Source: Mycobacterium numidiamassiliense
Lineage (GTDB): Bacteria; Actinomycetota; Actinomycetes; Mycobacteriales; Mycobacteriaceae
Assembly: GCF_900157365.1 (NCBI RefSeq)
Contig: NZ_FUEZ01000004.1
Location: forward strand, 3,936,966 to 4,000,965
Length of the DNA stretch: 64,000 bases
Direction of reading: 5' to 3'
Below, piece by piece: positions 41,742 through 51,006 of the stretch. Every line of letters starts with the position of its first letter. Positions within the stretch are counted from its first letter, which is position 1. The position numbers were made by a program, and so were the translations under genes. Below the pieces are notes generated by a model. That model made no database searches and was not told where the DNA came from. It saw only the letters and a program-made list of their open reading frames with translations.

Positions 41742-43012
41742 TGCGGCTCGCTCGATTTCACCGACCCAAGCCGAGGCCGCTGGCCCGCGCGGCCGTGGAA
41801 TTCGTCAACGCCGCCAACGGATTACGCCCGCTGGCCCGCAAGGGCTACAGCACGGTGCTGGTGTTCTGGTTCGGCTGGCCGACCTCGGAGGTACCCGGCC
41901 TTTACTTCACCGCGTCGCTGCTGGACGCGCTGCGCCGCGGCCGGCGGGGCGACTTCGCCGGGCGGCGCGGCAAGGCGGCGCTCGCCCTGACCGCGGCCTC
42001 CTGGGCGATCCTGGGCGTCATCCGCCATCGCGGCGTCACGACGCCGGGCCCGGTGCTGGAGGCGGGGCTGCGCGATCAGCTAGGGCCCGACTATGCCGAG
42101 GAGTTGGCCACCCTGCCGACGACGCCGGCCCGCAGGGGCCGGCTCGACCTGCCGCTGCGGACCACCGTGGCGCGCCGGCGCTTTGTCGAGAAGACCAACA
42201 TCGTCTCCTATGGCCCGCACGGCCGGGCCAACCTGGCCGACATCTGGCGTCGCCGCGACCTGCCGCGCGACGGCAAGGCGCCGGTGTTGGTCCAGGTGCC
42301 CGGCGGCGCGTGGATGATCGGGTGGCGCCGACCGCAGGCGTATCCCCTGATGAGCCACCTGGTTTCGCGCGGCTGGATCTGTGTGTCGCTGAACTACCGG
42401 GTGTCCCCGGTGCATACCTGGCCGGATCACATCGTCGATGTCAAACGAGCGCTGGCCTGGGTCAAGGAGAACATCGCCGACTACGGCGGCGACCCCGACT
42501 TCGTTGCGATCACCGGGGGGTCGGCCGGCGGTCATCTGTCCGCGTTGGCGGCCCTGACGCCTAACGACCCCAAGTTCCAGCCGGGCTTCGAGGAGGCGGA
42601 CACCTCGGTGGTTGCCGCGGTCCCGGTGTACGGGCGTTACGACTGGTTCTCCACCCAGGGCGAGGGGCGCCGCGAGTTCATCGGGCTGCTCGAGAAGTTC
42701 GTGGTGAAAAAGAAGTACGCCACCCACCGCGACGTGTATGTCGACGCATCGCCGATCCGTGAGGTGCGTAGCGACGCACCGCCGTTCTTCGTCCTGCACG
42801 GGACAGACGATTCCCTGATCCCGGTCGGCGAGGCCCAGGAATTCGTCGACGAACTGCGGGCGGTGTCGAAGTCGCCGGTCGCCTACGCCGAATTACCCAA
42901 TGCCCAACATGCTTTCGACATCTTCGGTTCCCCGCGGGCGCATCAATCGGCCGAGGCCACCGCGCGCTTTTTGTCCTGGGTGTATGCGACCAACTACTTG
43001 AACCGGGACTAG
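41741..43012 (+). CDS. lipO: Esterase/lipase LipO
   Basis: Alpha/beta hydrolase of 423 aa of the HSL-like mycobacterial Lip group. The nucleophile elbow is AITGGSAGGHLSALAAL (G-G-S-A-G), the oxyanion motif is altered to VQVPGGAWMIGWR instead of H-G-G-G, and the acid and histidine are in HGTDDSLIPVGEA and LPNAQHAFDIFGS. About 150 residues before the hydrolase core contain a hydrophobic stretch. Translation is coupled to fadD12. Its stop overlaps the convergent WS/DGAT stop by 4 bases. Corresponds to Rv1426c. Confidence 0.9.
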   Translation: MRLARFHRPKPRPLARAAVEFVNAANGLRPLARKGYSTVLVFWFGWPTSEVPGLYFTASLLDALRRGRRGDFAGRRGKAALALTAASWAILGVIRHRGVTTPGPVLEAGLRDQLGPDYAEELATLPTTPARRGRLDLPLRTTVARRRFVEKTNIVSYGPHGRANLADIWRRRDLPRDGKAPVLVQVPGGAWMIGWRRPQAYPLMSHLVSRGWICVSLNYRVSPVHTWPDHIVDVKRALAWVKENIADYGGDPDFVAITGGSAGGHLSALAALTPNDPKFQPGFEEADTSVVAAVPVYGRYDWFSTQGEGRREFIGLLEKFVVKKKYATHRDVYVDASPIREVRSDAPPFFVLHGTDDSLIPVGEAQEFVDELRAVSKSPVAYAELPNAQHAFDIFGSPRAHQSAEATARFLSWVYATNYLNRD

Positions 43013-44397
43013 CCCAGCTCCACGGACTTCTCCAGTTCGGTGAGCGCCGGTTCGATGGCGTCCGCCATTTGGTCGATGTCGTTGGCAACTTCGGGGGTGG
43101 TCACGAAACCGAAGTCCAACGAATCCTGATAGGAGAAGCAGGTGATGTTCAGGGCGACATCCATGACCGGCGGGCCGAGCGGCGCCAGCATGTCCAGTTT
43201 GGCGCCGGCCATGTACAGCGGCACCGGCGGTCCGGGGACATTGGACACAACCAGGTTGATAGGAGCCAAGTTTCGCGACAGGCCGCTTGCGGTGTACGCC
43301 CGCGCGGCCAGCTGCAGCAGCCCGGGTGGTGTGGTCTCGGTGAGTCCCATGATTTGATGCGCGGACAGCGCCTTGGCCATTTCCTTGGCGCTTTGCGTGC
43401 TTTCGTGAATGGCCCTAAGCCGCCCGGCCGGGTCCTCGATGTCGGTGGCCAGCGATGCGGTCATCGAGCTGATCTGGTTCCCGACGTCGCTCTGACTGTC
43501 GTCGGTGCGGGTGGAGACGGGGATCTGCGCGATCAGCGGTTTGGCCGGCAGCTCACCACGCTTCTGCAGGTATTCCCGGGCCGCGCCGGCCACCAGGGCC
43601 AGCACCACATCGTTGAGTTTGACGCCGTACGCGTCCTTGACGGCCTTGGCCCGGGCCAGCTCGACGCGGGCGCCGGTGATGCGCCGGTGCGGGGAGACGG
43701 GGGCGTTGAATCGCGTTTTGGGCGCGTCGAAGTAGCGCGCCGGCCTGGTGCCTGGTACGCCCAGGGCGGCGATCTGTTGGCGCACTGTCTGTTCCAGCAG
43801 TCGGGCGATGCGGAACGGAGTCATGCCGACATTGAAAAGCGCGCCCACCGCACGTCGTTCCAGGCCGGGGATCTTCGAGCCCACCAGGGATCCGACCGTT
43901 TCCTGTTGCGGCGGACGGGGTTCGGGTGTGACGTCCAACAGGATTTCGCCCAGCCCGGCGCCGGAGACGCCGTCGACGATGGCGTGGTGCATCTTGGTCA
44001 GCGTGGCGATCCGGCCGCCCTCGACACCCTCGATCACCCAGAGTTCCCAGAGCGGTCGGGCGCGGTCCAGCTTGTAGGACATCAGCCGGCCCACTAGCTC
44101 CTCGAGCTCGCGGCGGCGGCCGGGGGCGGGAACGGCGATGCGACGGAGGTGGTAGTCGATGTCGAGATCCTCGTCTTCGACGAACCACGGCCGGTCCAGG
44201 CCCAGCGGCGCCCCGGTGACCCGCCAGCGCAACTGTGGCAGCTCCGGCAGTCGCTCGATCAGCATTTCCCGGAGTCGGGCAAAGCTGTAATCAGGGGCAT
44301 CGCTGGGATCGCAGATGGCCAGCGCACCCACATGCATATGCCATCCCGCAGTTTCTGCAGACCAAAACGCCGCGTCGACGCTCGAAAGCCGCTTCAT
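43009..44397 (-). CDS. Wax ester synthase/diacylglycerol acyltransferase (Rv1425 type)
   Basis: Enzyme of 462 aa that esterifies diacylglycerol or long alcohols with acyl-CoA, for storage lipid. The catalytic motif LTKMHHAIVDGVSGAG (HHxxxDG) lies at about 135-145. The PLW region RPLWELWVIEGVEGGR precedes it, and NLVVSNVPGPPVPLYMAGAKL is the conserved C-terminal signature. ATG with TACGGT 6 bases upstream. The gene sits opposite the fadD12-lipO pair, which fits a lipid-turnover cluster. Confidence 0.93.
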   Translation of the reverse strand: MKRLSSVDAAFWSAETAGWHMHVGALAICDPSDAPDYSFARLREMLIERLPELPQLRWRVTGAPLGLDRPWFVEDEDLDIDYHLRRIAVPAPGRRRELEELVGRLMSYKLDRARPLWELWVIEGVEGGRIATLTKMHHAIVDGVSGAGLGEILLDVTPEPRPPQQETVGSLVGSKIPGLERRAVGALFNVGMTPFRIARLLEQTVRQQIAALGVPGTRPARYFDAPKTRFNAPVSPHRRITGARVELARAKAVKDAYGVKLNDVVLALVAGAAREYLQKRGELPAKPLIAQIPVSTRTDDSQSDVGNQISSMTASLATDIEDPAGRLRAIHESTQSAKEMAKALSAHQIMGLTETTPPGLLQLAARAYTASGLSRNLAPINLVVSNVPGPPVPLYMAGAKLDMLAPLGPPVMDVALNITCFSYQDSLDFGFVTTPEVANDIDQMADAIEPALTELEKSVELG

Positions 44398-44409
44398 CCC
44401 CTGACCGTA
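44398..44409 (-). promoter_or_regulatory. Leaderless promoter of the WS/DGAT gene
   Basis: TACGGT on the minus strand (44404-44409) ends 6 bases before the ATG. The intervening CAGGGG could also act as a weak ribosome-binding site if transcription starts further upstream. Confidence 0.45.
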
Positions 44410-44417
44410 ACCTCAGG

Positions 44418-45395
44418 TCAGGCGTCCTCCAATAGGTCCGGCGTAACTGCCGACTCCGTGTCGGGAATGCCGTCGACCTTCGCCTTGCGATCGGCCATCG
44501 ACAGCAGTCGCCGAATACGCCCTGCCACAGCATCTTTCGTCATCGGAGGGTCCGCTAGCCGGCCCAGCTCCTCCAGTGAGGCCTGCCGGTGCTCGACGCG
44601 AAGTTTGCCGGCCGAGGCAAGATGGTCGGGCACCGTGTCGCCGAGGATCTCCAGCGCCCGCTCCACCCGGGCCGCGGCCGCGACGGCCGCGCGCGCCGAC
44701 CGGCGCAGGTTGGCGTCGTCGAAATTCGCGAGCCGGTTGGCCGTCGCGCGGACCTCGCGACGCATCCGGCGTTCCTCCCAGACCAGCCGGGTGTCCTGGG
44801 CGCCCATCCGAGTGAGCAACGCGCCGATGGCCTCGCCGTCGCGCACCACCACGCGATCGGCACCCCGCACCTCGCGGGCCTTCGCGCTGACCCCGAGCCG
44901 GCGGGCCGCGCCGACCAGTGCCAGCGCCGCCTCCGGACCGGGGCAGCTGACCTCGAGCGCCGACGAGCGTCCCGGCTCGGTCAGCGAACCGTGCGCCAAA
45001 AACGCTCCCCGCCATGCGGCTTCGGCGTCGCCGATGCTGCCCCCGACCACCTGGGCAGGCAGACCGCGCACCGGTCGCCCGCGCATGTCGAGCAGGCCGG
45101 TCTGGCGTGCCAGCGCCTCGCCGTCGTTGGCCACCCGCAGCACATACCGGGTGCTCTTGCGGATACCGCTGGCCGACAACACATGGACGACCGCGCTGTA
45201 GCCGTAGAGATCGAAGATGTCCTTGCGCAGCCGCCGGGCGATGTTGCCCAGGTCCACCTCGGCCTCGACGACCACCCGTCCACCCACGATGTGCAGGCCG
45301 CCCGCGAACCTCAGCAGGGACGTGACTTCCGCCCGACGCGCGCTGACCGACTTCACCACCAGGCGGCTCAGCTCGTCTTTGACTTCGGTCGTCAT
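44418..45395 (-). CDS. whiA: WhiA, sporulation/division regulator
   Basis: DNA-binding protein of 325 aa. The N-terminal LAGLIDADG-like domain includes TSLLRFAGGLHIVGGR and WRGAFLAHGSLTEPGRSSALEVSCPG; the C-terminal helix-turn-helix is HRQASLEELGRLADPPMTKDAVAGRIRRLL. WhiA controls division genes in actinobacteria. ATG at 45395 overlaps the cuvA stop (ATGA), better than the in-frame GTG two codons earlier. Corresponds to Rv1423. Confidence 0.96.
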   Translation of the reverse strand: MTTEVKDELSRLVVKSVSARRAEVTSLLRFAGGLHIVGGRVVVEAEVDLGNIARRLRKDIFDLYGYSAVVHVLSASGIRKSTRYVLRVANDGEALARQTGLLDMRGRPVRGLPAQVVGGSIGDAEAAWRGAFLAHGSLTEPGRSSALEVSCPGPEAALALVGAARRLGVSAKAREVRGADRVVVRDGEAIGALLTRMGAQDTRLVWEERRMRREVRATANRLANFDDANLRRSARAAVAAAARVERALEILGDTVPDHLASAGKLRVEHRQASLEELGRLADPPMTKDAVAGRIRRLLSMADRKAKVDGIPDTESAVTPDLLEDA

Positions 45396-46468
45396 CGCCA
45401 CGCGTCGTCACCCCTTGGTCCGCTGCCAGCCGGTCCGTTCACGCCGGTCTGTGGACTTTCACCGTCTACCCGAATCTCTGCGGTGGCCGTCGCCGAAGGC
45501 GCTGCTGGACCCGTACGGCCCGCTCGGACCCCGTCCAGGGCCGCGGCGAGCTTGCCCGGGTCATGTAAAGGTGTACCAGGTCTGGCAACGTCAGCGAAGT
45601 GGACCTCGGCCTGCAGCAGTGTTGCGGTGCGGCGCAGTTGCTCGCGATCCCGCTCTCCCGGCACGCGGTCCGCGTCGATGATGATGTCGTGCACGGTGAA
45701 CCCGGGCGCGTGCTGGGCCAGCACATGCAGATGACGTTCCGCCGAAAAACCGGCCGTCTCCCCCGGCTCCGCCACCAGGTTGAGCACCAGCGCACGCCGT
45801 GCAGTGGTGGCCTGCAGGGCCGCGGCGAGTTCGGGCACCAGCACGTGCGGGATCACGCTGGTGAACCACGACCCGGGCCCCAGCACCACCAGGTCGGCGG
45901 CCATGATGGCGTCGACGGCCTGCCGGGTCGCCGGCGGGTTGGCGGGCAGCAGCCGCACCCGCCGCACCTTGCCCGGGGTGGTCGCGATCGCGACCTGGCC
46001 ACGGATCAACCGGAACATCCGCGGGTCGGCCTCCAGCCCGGAGACATCGGCCTCGATCTGCAGGGCGATCGGGCACATCGGCAGCACCCTGCCCTTGACG
46101 CCGAGGATGCGGCCGAGCTCGTCGAGCGCGGCGACCGGATCGGCCAGCACCTCGGACAGGCCGGCCAGCAGCAGATTGCCGATCGGGTGTCCGGCCAGGG
46201 CGCCGTCGCCACCGAATCGATGCTGCAGAATCGTTGCCCACAATTGCCCGTATGGACTGTCAGATGCCAACGCCGCCAAAGCCATTCGCAAATCGCCCGG
46301 CGGCACGACGTCGAGTTCGTTGCGCAGTCGGCCCGACGAACCGCCGTCGTCGGCGACGGTGACGACGGCGGTCACGTAGGGGGTCAGCCGGCGCGCCGCA
46401 GACAGCGTCGCATACAAACCGTGTCCACCGCCCAGAGCGACGATGCCCTCGGTGCCTGCTGGGGTCAT
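45392..46468 (-). CDS. cuvA: CuvA/YvcK family protein
   Basis: Protein of 358 aa of the YvcK/CofD-like fold that binds UDP-sugars and is needed for normal cell shape and growth on some carbon sources. The nucleotide loop is IVALGGGHGLYATLSAARR followed by VVTVADDGGSSGRLRNEL and GDLRMALAALA; LVVLGPGSWFTSVIPHVLVP is also conserved. A poorly conserved C-terminal tail of about 40 residues is Thr/Pro-rich, where the mycobacterial protein is known to be phosphorylated. Overlaps rapZ and whiA by 4 bases each. Corresponds to Rv1422. Confidence 0.94.
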   Translation of the reverse strand: MTPAGTEGIVALGGGHGLYATLSAARRLTPYVTAVVTVADDGGSSGRLRNELDVVPPGDLRMALAALASDSPYGQLWATILQHRFGGDGALAGHPIGNLLLAGLSEVLADPVAALDELGRILGVKGRVLPMCPIALQIEADVSGLEADPRMFRLIRGQVAIATTPGKVRRVRLLPANPPATRQAVDAIMAADLVVLGPGSWFTSVIPHVLVPELAAALQATTARRALVLNLVAEPGETAGFSAERHLHVLAQHAPGFTVHDIIIDADRVPGERDREQLRRTATLLQAEVHFADVARPGTPLHDPGKLAAALDGVRAGRTGPAAPSATATAEIRVDGESPQTGVNGPAGSGPRGDDAWR

Positions 46469-47376
46469 TCGCGGCCCAGATCCCGATGCAGCACCCGCAC
46501 CGACAGTTGCGGATTTCCCCCCAGCAGCTGCACCAGTGCCTCGGCGATCGCGACGCTACGATGTTTGCCGCCGGTGCAGCCGATCGCGACCGTCATATAG
46601 CGCTTGCCCTCCCGGCGATAGCCGTCGACAACCAGAGATAGCAATCGATGGTATGCGTCGAGGAACTCCGCCGCGCCGGACTGGCCCAACACGTAATCGC
46701 GGACCGCCGGATGCTGGCCGGTGTGTGGACGCAACTCGTCGACCCAGTGCGGATTCGGCAGAAAGCGCACATCCATCACCATGTCGGCGTCCATCGGCAG
46801 CCCGTACTTGAACCCGAACGACTCGACGGTCACGCTGGTGGATGCGCTGGCGTCCGCGCTGAACGCCCGCTCGATGCTTTCCCGCAAACCCCGCACCGAC
46901 AGGGTCGACGTGTCGATGATCAGGTCGGCGGTGGCGCGCACGGGAGCCAGCATCCGCCGCTCGGCGGCGATGCCCTCGGCCAGCGTCTGCTGGCCCTGCA
47001 GCGGGTGGCTGCGCCGATTCTGTTCGTAACGGCGCACCAGCATGTCGTCGGACGCCTCCATGAACACCACCCGCGGGTTGATGTTGCGGGTGGCCAGTTC
47101 GTTGCGCACCTCGTCGAGGTCGCCGGTGAAGCCCCGCGACCGCACGTCCATCACGACGGCCAGCTGGGTGATTCGCGATCCGGCGGCCAGCCCGAAATCC
47201 ACCATCCGGGTGATCAGCTGCGGCGGCAGGTTGTCGGCGACATACCAGCCGAGGTCTTCGAGCACTTTGGCCGCGGTGCCCCGGCCGGCGCCCGACAACC
47301 CGGTCACCAGAACGACGTCGATGCCGGCGGCGCCGTCACCCGAATGGCCTTCGCCGAAGTCGCCCTTGCCCGTCAC
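46465..47376 (-). CDS. rapZ: RapZ/YvcJ-family nucleotide-binding protein
   Basis: Protein of 303 aa. GTG at 47374-47376 overlaps the uvrC stop (GTGA). The N-terminal P-loop is VVLVTGLSGAGRGTAAKVL; the usual lysine of the Walker A is arginine here, as I recall for other mycobacteria. The C-terminal half has MDVRFLPNPHWVDELRPHTG, YHRLLSLVVDGYRREGKRYMTVAIGCTGGKHRSVAIAE, the region that senses metabolites or binds RNA in the family. Role in mycobacteria not fixed. Corresponds to Rv1421. Confidence 0.94.
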   Translation of the reverse strand: MTGKGDFGEGHSGDGAAGIDVVLVTGLSGAGRGTAAKVLEDLGWYVADNLPPQLITRMVDFGLAAGSRITQLAVVMDVRSRGFTGDLDEVRNELATRNINPRVVFMEASDDMLVRRYEQNRRSHPLQGQQTLAEGIAAERRMLAPVRATADLIIDTSTLSVRGLRESIERAFSADASASTSVTVESFGFKYGLPMDADMVMDVRFLPNPHWVDELRPHTGQHPAVRDYVLGQSGAAEFLDAYHRLLSLVVDGYRREGKRYMTVAIGCTGGKHRSVAIAEALVQLLGGNPQLSVRVLHRDLGRE

Positions 47377-49328
47377 GAGGAATCTCCGGGTTGCTCGGGT
47401 CGCAGTGCCTCGAGGACGGCAGCAGCGGTCGCCACGCCGATGCCCGGAACGGCAGTGATCTGGTCGACGGTGGCCTCCTTGAGGCGGGCTATCGAACCGA
47501 AATGGGTCACCAGCGCCTTGCGGCGATGTTCTCCCAATCCTGGCACCGAATCGAGCGCCGACGCGGTCATACGCCTGGATCGTTTGCTCCGATGGTAGGT
47601 GATCGCGAACCGATGCGCCTCGTCGCGCACCCGCTGTAGCAAATAGAGCCCCTCGCTGTTGCGCGGCATGATGATGGGGTCCGGCTCCGACGGCACCCAC
47701 ACCTCTTCCAGTCGCTTGGCCAGGCCGATGACCGCGACGTCGGTGATCCCGAGCTCGTCCAGCACCGCGCTGGCCGCGTTGACTTGCGGCGCGCCACCGT
47801 CGACGACGAACAGATTCGGCGGGTAGGCGAACCGGCGCGATTTGCCTTCCGGGGAAAGCGTATTCGGGTCGTTCTGGTCACTCAGGTGCCGCACGAACCG
47901 GCGCCGGGTCACCTCGGCGATCGAGGCGACGTCGTCGGAGCGGCCCTCTCCGGCGGCTTCCCGGATGCCGAAGTGACGGTAGTCGGACTTGCGCGGCAGC
48001 CCGTCTTCGAACACCACCAACGAGCCCACCACGTCGGTGCCCTGCACATGGCTGATGTCGACGCACTCGATCCGCAGCGGTGCATTCGCCAAGCCGAGCG
48101 CATCCTGAATATTCTGCAGCGCAGCCGATCTAGCGTTGAAATCGCCGGCCCGCTTCAGCTTGTGTTGCTGCAGAGCGTCTTTCGCGTTGCGTTGCACCGT
48201 CTCGGCCAATGCCCGCTTGTCACCGCGCTGCGGCACTCGCAGCGCCACCCGGGAACCGCGCAACCCCGACAGCCAGCTGGTCAGCTCGTCGGCGTTGGAC
48301 GGCAGGCACGGCACCAGCACCTCGCGCGGAACCGGGTTGGTGGTTTCGTCGGCGGCTAAGTCGGCCGAGGAGCCCAATTCCGCCTGATCACCGTAGAACT
48401 GGGTGAGGAACTGCTCGACCAACCGTTCTTCGCCGGATTCGCCTGGATCCCCGGACTTTTCGACGATCCAGCCGCGTTGACCGCGGACCCGGCCGCCGCG
48501 CACGTGAAACACCTGCACCGCCGCCTCGAGCTCGTCGTCGGCGAACGCGACGACGTCGGCGTCGGTACCATCGCCGAGCACCACGGCCTGCTTCTCCATG
48601 GCCCGCTTGACTGCGCCGAGGTCGTCGCGCAGCCGGGCGGCCCGCTCGAAATCGAGTTGCTCGGCCGCGGCGTTCATCTGCTGCTCCAACTCGCGGGCGA
48701 AGCGGTCGGTCTTGCCGGACAGGAAATCGCAGAAGTCCATCACGATCTGGCGATGCTGCTCGGCGCTGACCCGGCCGACGCAGGGCGCCGAGCATTTGTC
48801 GATGTAGCCGAGCAGACACGGCCGGTCAATCTGCTTGTGCCGCTTGAACACTCCGGCCGAGCAGGTGCGGGCCGGAAACACCCGGGTGAGCAGATCCAGC
48901 GTCTCCCGGATGGCCCAGGCGTGCGAGTACGGGCCGAAATAGCGCACACCTTTGCGCCGCGGACCGCGATAGACCATCAGCCGGGGATACTCCTCGTTGA
49001 GGGTGACGGCCAGTACCGGATACGTCTTGTCGTCGCGGTAGCGGACGTTGAAGCGTGGATCGAACTCCTTGATCCAGTTGTATTCCAGCTGCAAGGCCTC
49101 GACTTCGGTGTTGACCACCGTCCACTCGACCTTGGCTGCGGTGGTCACCATCTGCCGGGTACGTGGGTGCAGATTGGCGACGTCGGCGAAGTAGGAGGTC
49201 AGCCTGCTGCGCAGGCTCTTGGCCTTGCCGACGTAGATGACTCGCCCGTGTGGGTCCCGGAATCGGTAAACACCCGGCTCTACCGGGATGGACCCGGGTG
49301 CGGGGCGATACGTGGCGGGATCTGGCAC
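47373..49328 (-). CDS. uvrC: Excinuclease ABC subunit C
   Basis: Dual-incision nuclease of 651 aa of nucleotide excision repair. The GIY-YIG domain opens with EPGVYRFRDPHGRVIYVGKAKSLRSRL and VEALQLEYNWIKEFDP. The UvrB-binding UVR motif is about residue 215 (LEQQMNAAAEQLDFERAARLRDDL in two helices). The RNase H-like domain has ECVDISHVQGTDVVGSLVVFEDG and LFVVDGGAPQVNAA; tandem HhH motifs VPGLGEHRRKALVTHFGS and VPGIGVATAAAVLEAL close it. GTG start with a leaderless-type -10. Corresponds to Rv1420. Confidence 0.97.
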   Translation of the reverse strand: MPDPATYRPAPGSIPVEPGVYRFRDPHGRVIYVGKAKSLRSRLTSYFADVANLHPRTRQMVTTAAKVEWTVVNTEVEALQLEYNWIKEFDPRFNVRYRDDKTYPVLAVTLNEEYPRLMVYRGPRRKGVRYFGPYSHAWAIRETLDLLTRVFPARTCSAGVFKRHKQIDRPCLLGYIDKCSAPCVGRVSAEQHRQIVMDFCDFLSGKTDRFARELEQQMNAAAEQLDFERAARLRDDLGAVKRAMEKQAVVLGDGTDADVVAFADDELEAAVQVFHVRGGRVRGQRGWIVEKSGDPGESGEERLVEQFLTQFYGDQAELGSSADLAADETTNPVPREVLVPCLPSNADELTSWLSGLRGSRVALRVPQRGDKRALAETVQRNAKDALQQHKLKRAGDFNARSAALQNIQDALGLANAPLRIECVDISHVQGTDVVGSLVVFEDGLPRKSDYRHFGIREAAGEGRSDDVASIAEVTRRRFVRHLSDQNDPNTLSPEGKSRRFAYPPNLFVVDGGAPQVNAASAVLDELGITDVAVIGLAKRLEEVWVPSEPDPIIMPRNSEGLYLLQRVRDEAHRFAITYHRSKRSRRMTASALDSVPGLGEHRRKALVTHFGSIARLKEATVDQITAVPGIGVATAAAVLEALRPEQPGDSS

Positions 49329-49340
49329 GTATCCAGGCTA
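49329..49340 (-). promoter_or_regulatory. Leaderless promoter of uvrC, overlapping upstream stop codon
   Basis: TAGCCT on the minus strand (49335-49340) ends 6 bases before the uvrC GTG. Its first three bases are the TAG stop codon of the preceding transporter gene. Confidence 0.55.
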
Positions 49341-51005
49341 GTAGCCGTCATCGACAGGTCCGATGCTGCCGGCGTCCGCGAGCCGTTGGTCGGCGATCGC
49401 CTTGATCGTTTCCTGGGTGGTGGAGTTTCCGGTGATGGCGCGCAGGAAATCCTCCCGGCGCAGCCGCCACAGCGTCCCTGCCTGCAGGCACCGCACCGTG
49501 GCCGTCCGCGGGACATGGAACAGCAGGGCGATCTCACCGAAGTGCTCGCCCTGCTGCAGCGTCCGGACCTGCCGGCCGTCCACTTCGGCGCCGAAGATTC
49601 CCGAGGCGATGAGGAACATGTCCTCGGCGGGCTCGCCTTGCCGCACCACCACGTCGCCGTCGGCGGACTGCAGCGCGACGAGAGCTGAGGCCAGCTGGTT
49701 TGCGGCGGCCACGGACAACGGCCTGAATGCCGGCACGTTTCTGATGGCGTCCAGCTCTTCATGGTCAACGGGAGACTGCCGTTCCACCCGCGCCAGGCGC
49801 CACAGGGCGTAGACCGCCCCCAGTGCCGCGAAACCGACGGCGAACCAGAGCGTCTCGCGCACACCGATCGCGGCGTTGAGCTGTGCGGCGCACAGGCCGG
49901 CGACTCCCGTCACGGTCACGACGATGAGTGCATTGATGCCGACCAGCAGGTCGAGCGATCGCCCCGAGACACTGCGTTGCACCAGCGTGCGTCCACACAC
50001 CAACTGGTAGGCAAAGCCGATCCCCAGCACGCTCAGGACCGGGAGGGCAACGACCGCGGCCGAGGTGAACGTGAGCACCAACAGCGCCAACGCGGAGCCG
50101 ACCAGGCTGACCACCAGCGGAAGAGATATCGAGGACCGACCGAGCGACAGGCTGGAGATGCCGCCGATCAGGCCGCCGACACCGACAGCGGCGATCAGCA
50201 GCGGAGTCCCGTCGGCGCCCAGGTGCAAAAGGTCGGTCGCGATGCTGGCGACGAGGCTCTGGGCGATGCCGGTCAGGGCCGCGGTGAGTGCCATGACGAC
50301 GATCACCACCCGGGCGTTCTGCGACCTGCGGAGTACCCCAATACCGCCGGCGAGTTCGGCGAGGACCCGTGAGCGGTCGTTGCCTACCCGGGTGTCTATC
50401 CCACTGATGGCGAACAGCGGCCAGGCTCCCAGGACGCAGAGCGCCGCGACGGTCGTCAATGCCCCGGACTGCCCGGAGAACTCGATCGCCACTGCGGCCA
50501 CACCGGCCCCGACCGAGACGCCGGCAGTCTCGAGAAGGGCCGTGATCGCATTTGCCGCGACCAGCTGGGCCGGCGAGTCCGCGAGCCACGGAAGCAACGC
50601 GTCGTTGAGCGCCTTCGGCGCGGATTGGGCGAACCCTTCCAGCGCGATCGCCAGGAACAGCAGCGCGTTGACCGCATGCAGCTCCAGCACCGGAATCACT
50701 AGCGCCACTGCGATTCCGCGCACCAAAATGCTGCACGCCAGCACGCGTTCGCGCCGGAAACGTCCCGCCAGCGCGGCGTAGACGGGAGCGCTCATCGCCC
50801 CGGTGATCTGCCGGAGGATGATGAACCAGCCGGGGCCGACCGGGCCCAGCTGATCGAAGGTGATGACCAACATCGTCGAAAGCCACGCCACGTTTCCGAC
50901 GACACCGGCCGCGGTCGACGACACTGACTTGGCGATGTTCGGATTGGCCAGCGCGTCGCGAAATACGGCCCACCGACTTGTTCGTACCGTTACAGATTCG
51001 GTCAT
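49338..51005 (-). CDS. MFS-like transporter fused to cyclic-nucleotide-binding domain (second copy)
   Basis: Protein of 555 aa. ATG at 51005 is 1 base after the preceding gene and has GGACGG upstream; an ATG at 51017 is possible. Residues about 15-405 are a 12-helix MFS-type membrane domain (FRDALANPNIAKSVSSTAAGVVGNV; PVYAALAGRFRRERVLACSIL; DLLVGINALIVVTVTGVAG). Residues about 420-545 are a cNMP-binding fold: GDVVVRQGEPAEDMFLIASG, then GEHFGEIALLFHVPRTATVRC, which keeps the G-E and R of the phosphate-binding cassette. It is a close paralogue of 51007-52674, with equal length. Substrate unknown; regulation by cAMP is inferred. Confidence 0.85.
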   Translation of the reverse strand: MTESVTVRTSRWAVFRDALANPNIAKSVSSTAAGVVGNVAWLSTMLVITFDQLGPVGPGWFIILRQITGAMSAPVYAALAGRFRRERVLACSILVRGIAVALVIPVLELHAVNALLFLAIALEGFAQSAPKALNDALLPWLADSPAQLVAANAITALLETAGVSVGAGVAAVAIEFSGQSGALTTVAALCVLGAWPLFAISGIDTRVGNDRSRVLAELAGGIGVLRRSQNARVVIVVMALTAALTGIAQSLVASIATDLLHLGADGTPLLIAAVGVGGLIGGISSLSLGRSSISLPLVVSLVGSALALLVLTFTSAAVVALPVLSVLGIGFAYQLVCGRTLVQRSVSGRSLDLLVGINALIVVTVTGVAGLCAAQLNAAIGVRETLWFAVGFAALGAVYALWRLARVERQSPVDHEELDAIRNVPAFRPLSVAAANQLASALVALQSADGDVVVRQGEPAEDMFLIASGIFGAEVDGRQVRTLQQGEHFGEIALLFHVPRTATVRCLQAGTLWRLRREDFLRAITGNSTTQETIKAIADQRLADAGSIGPVDDGY

Positions 51006-51006
51006 T

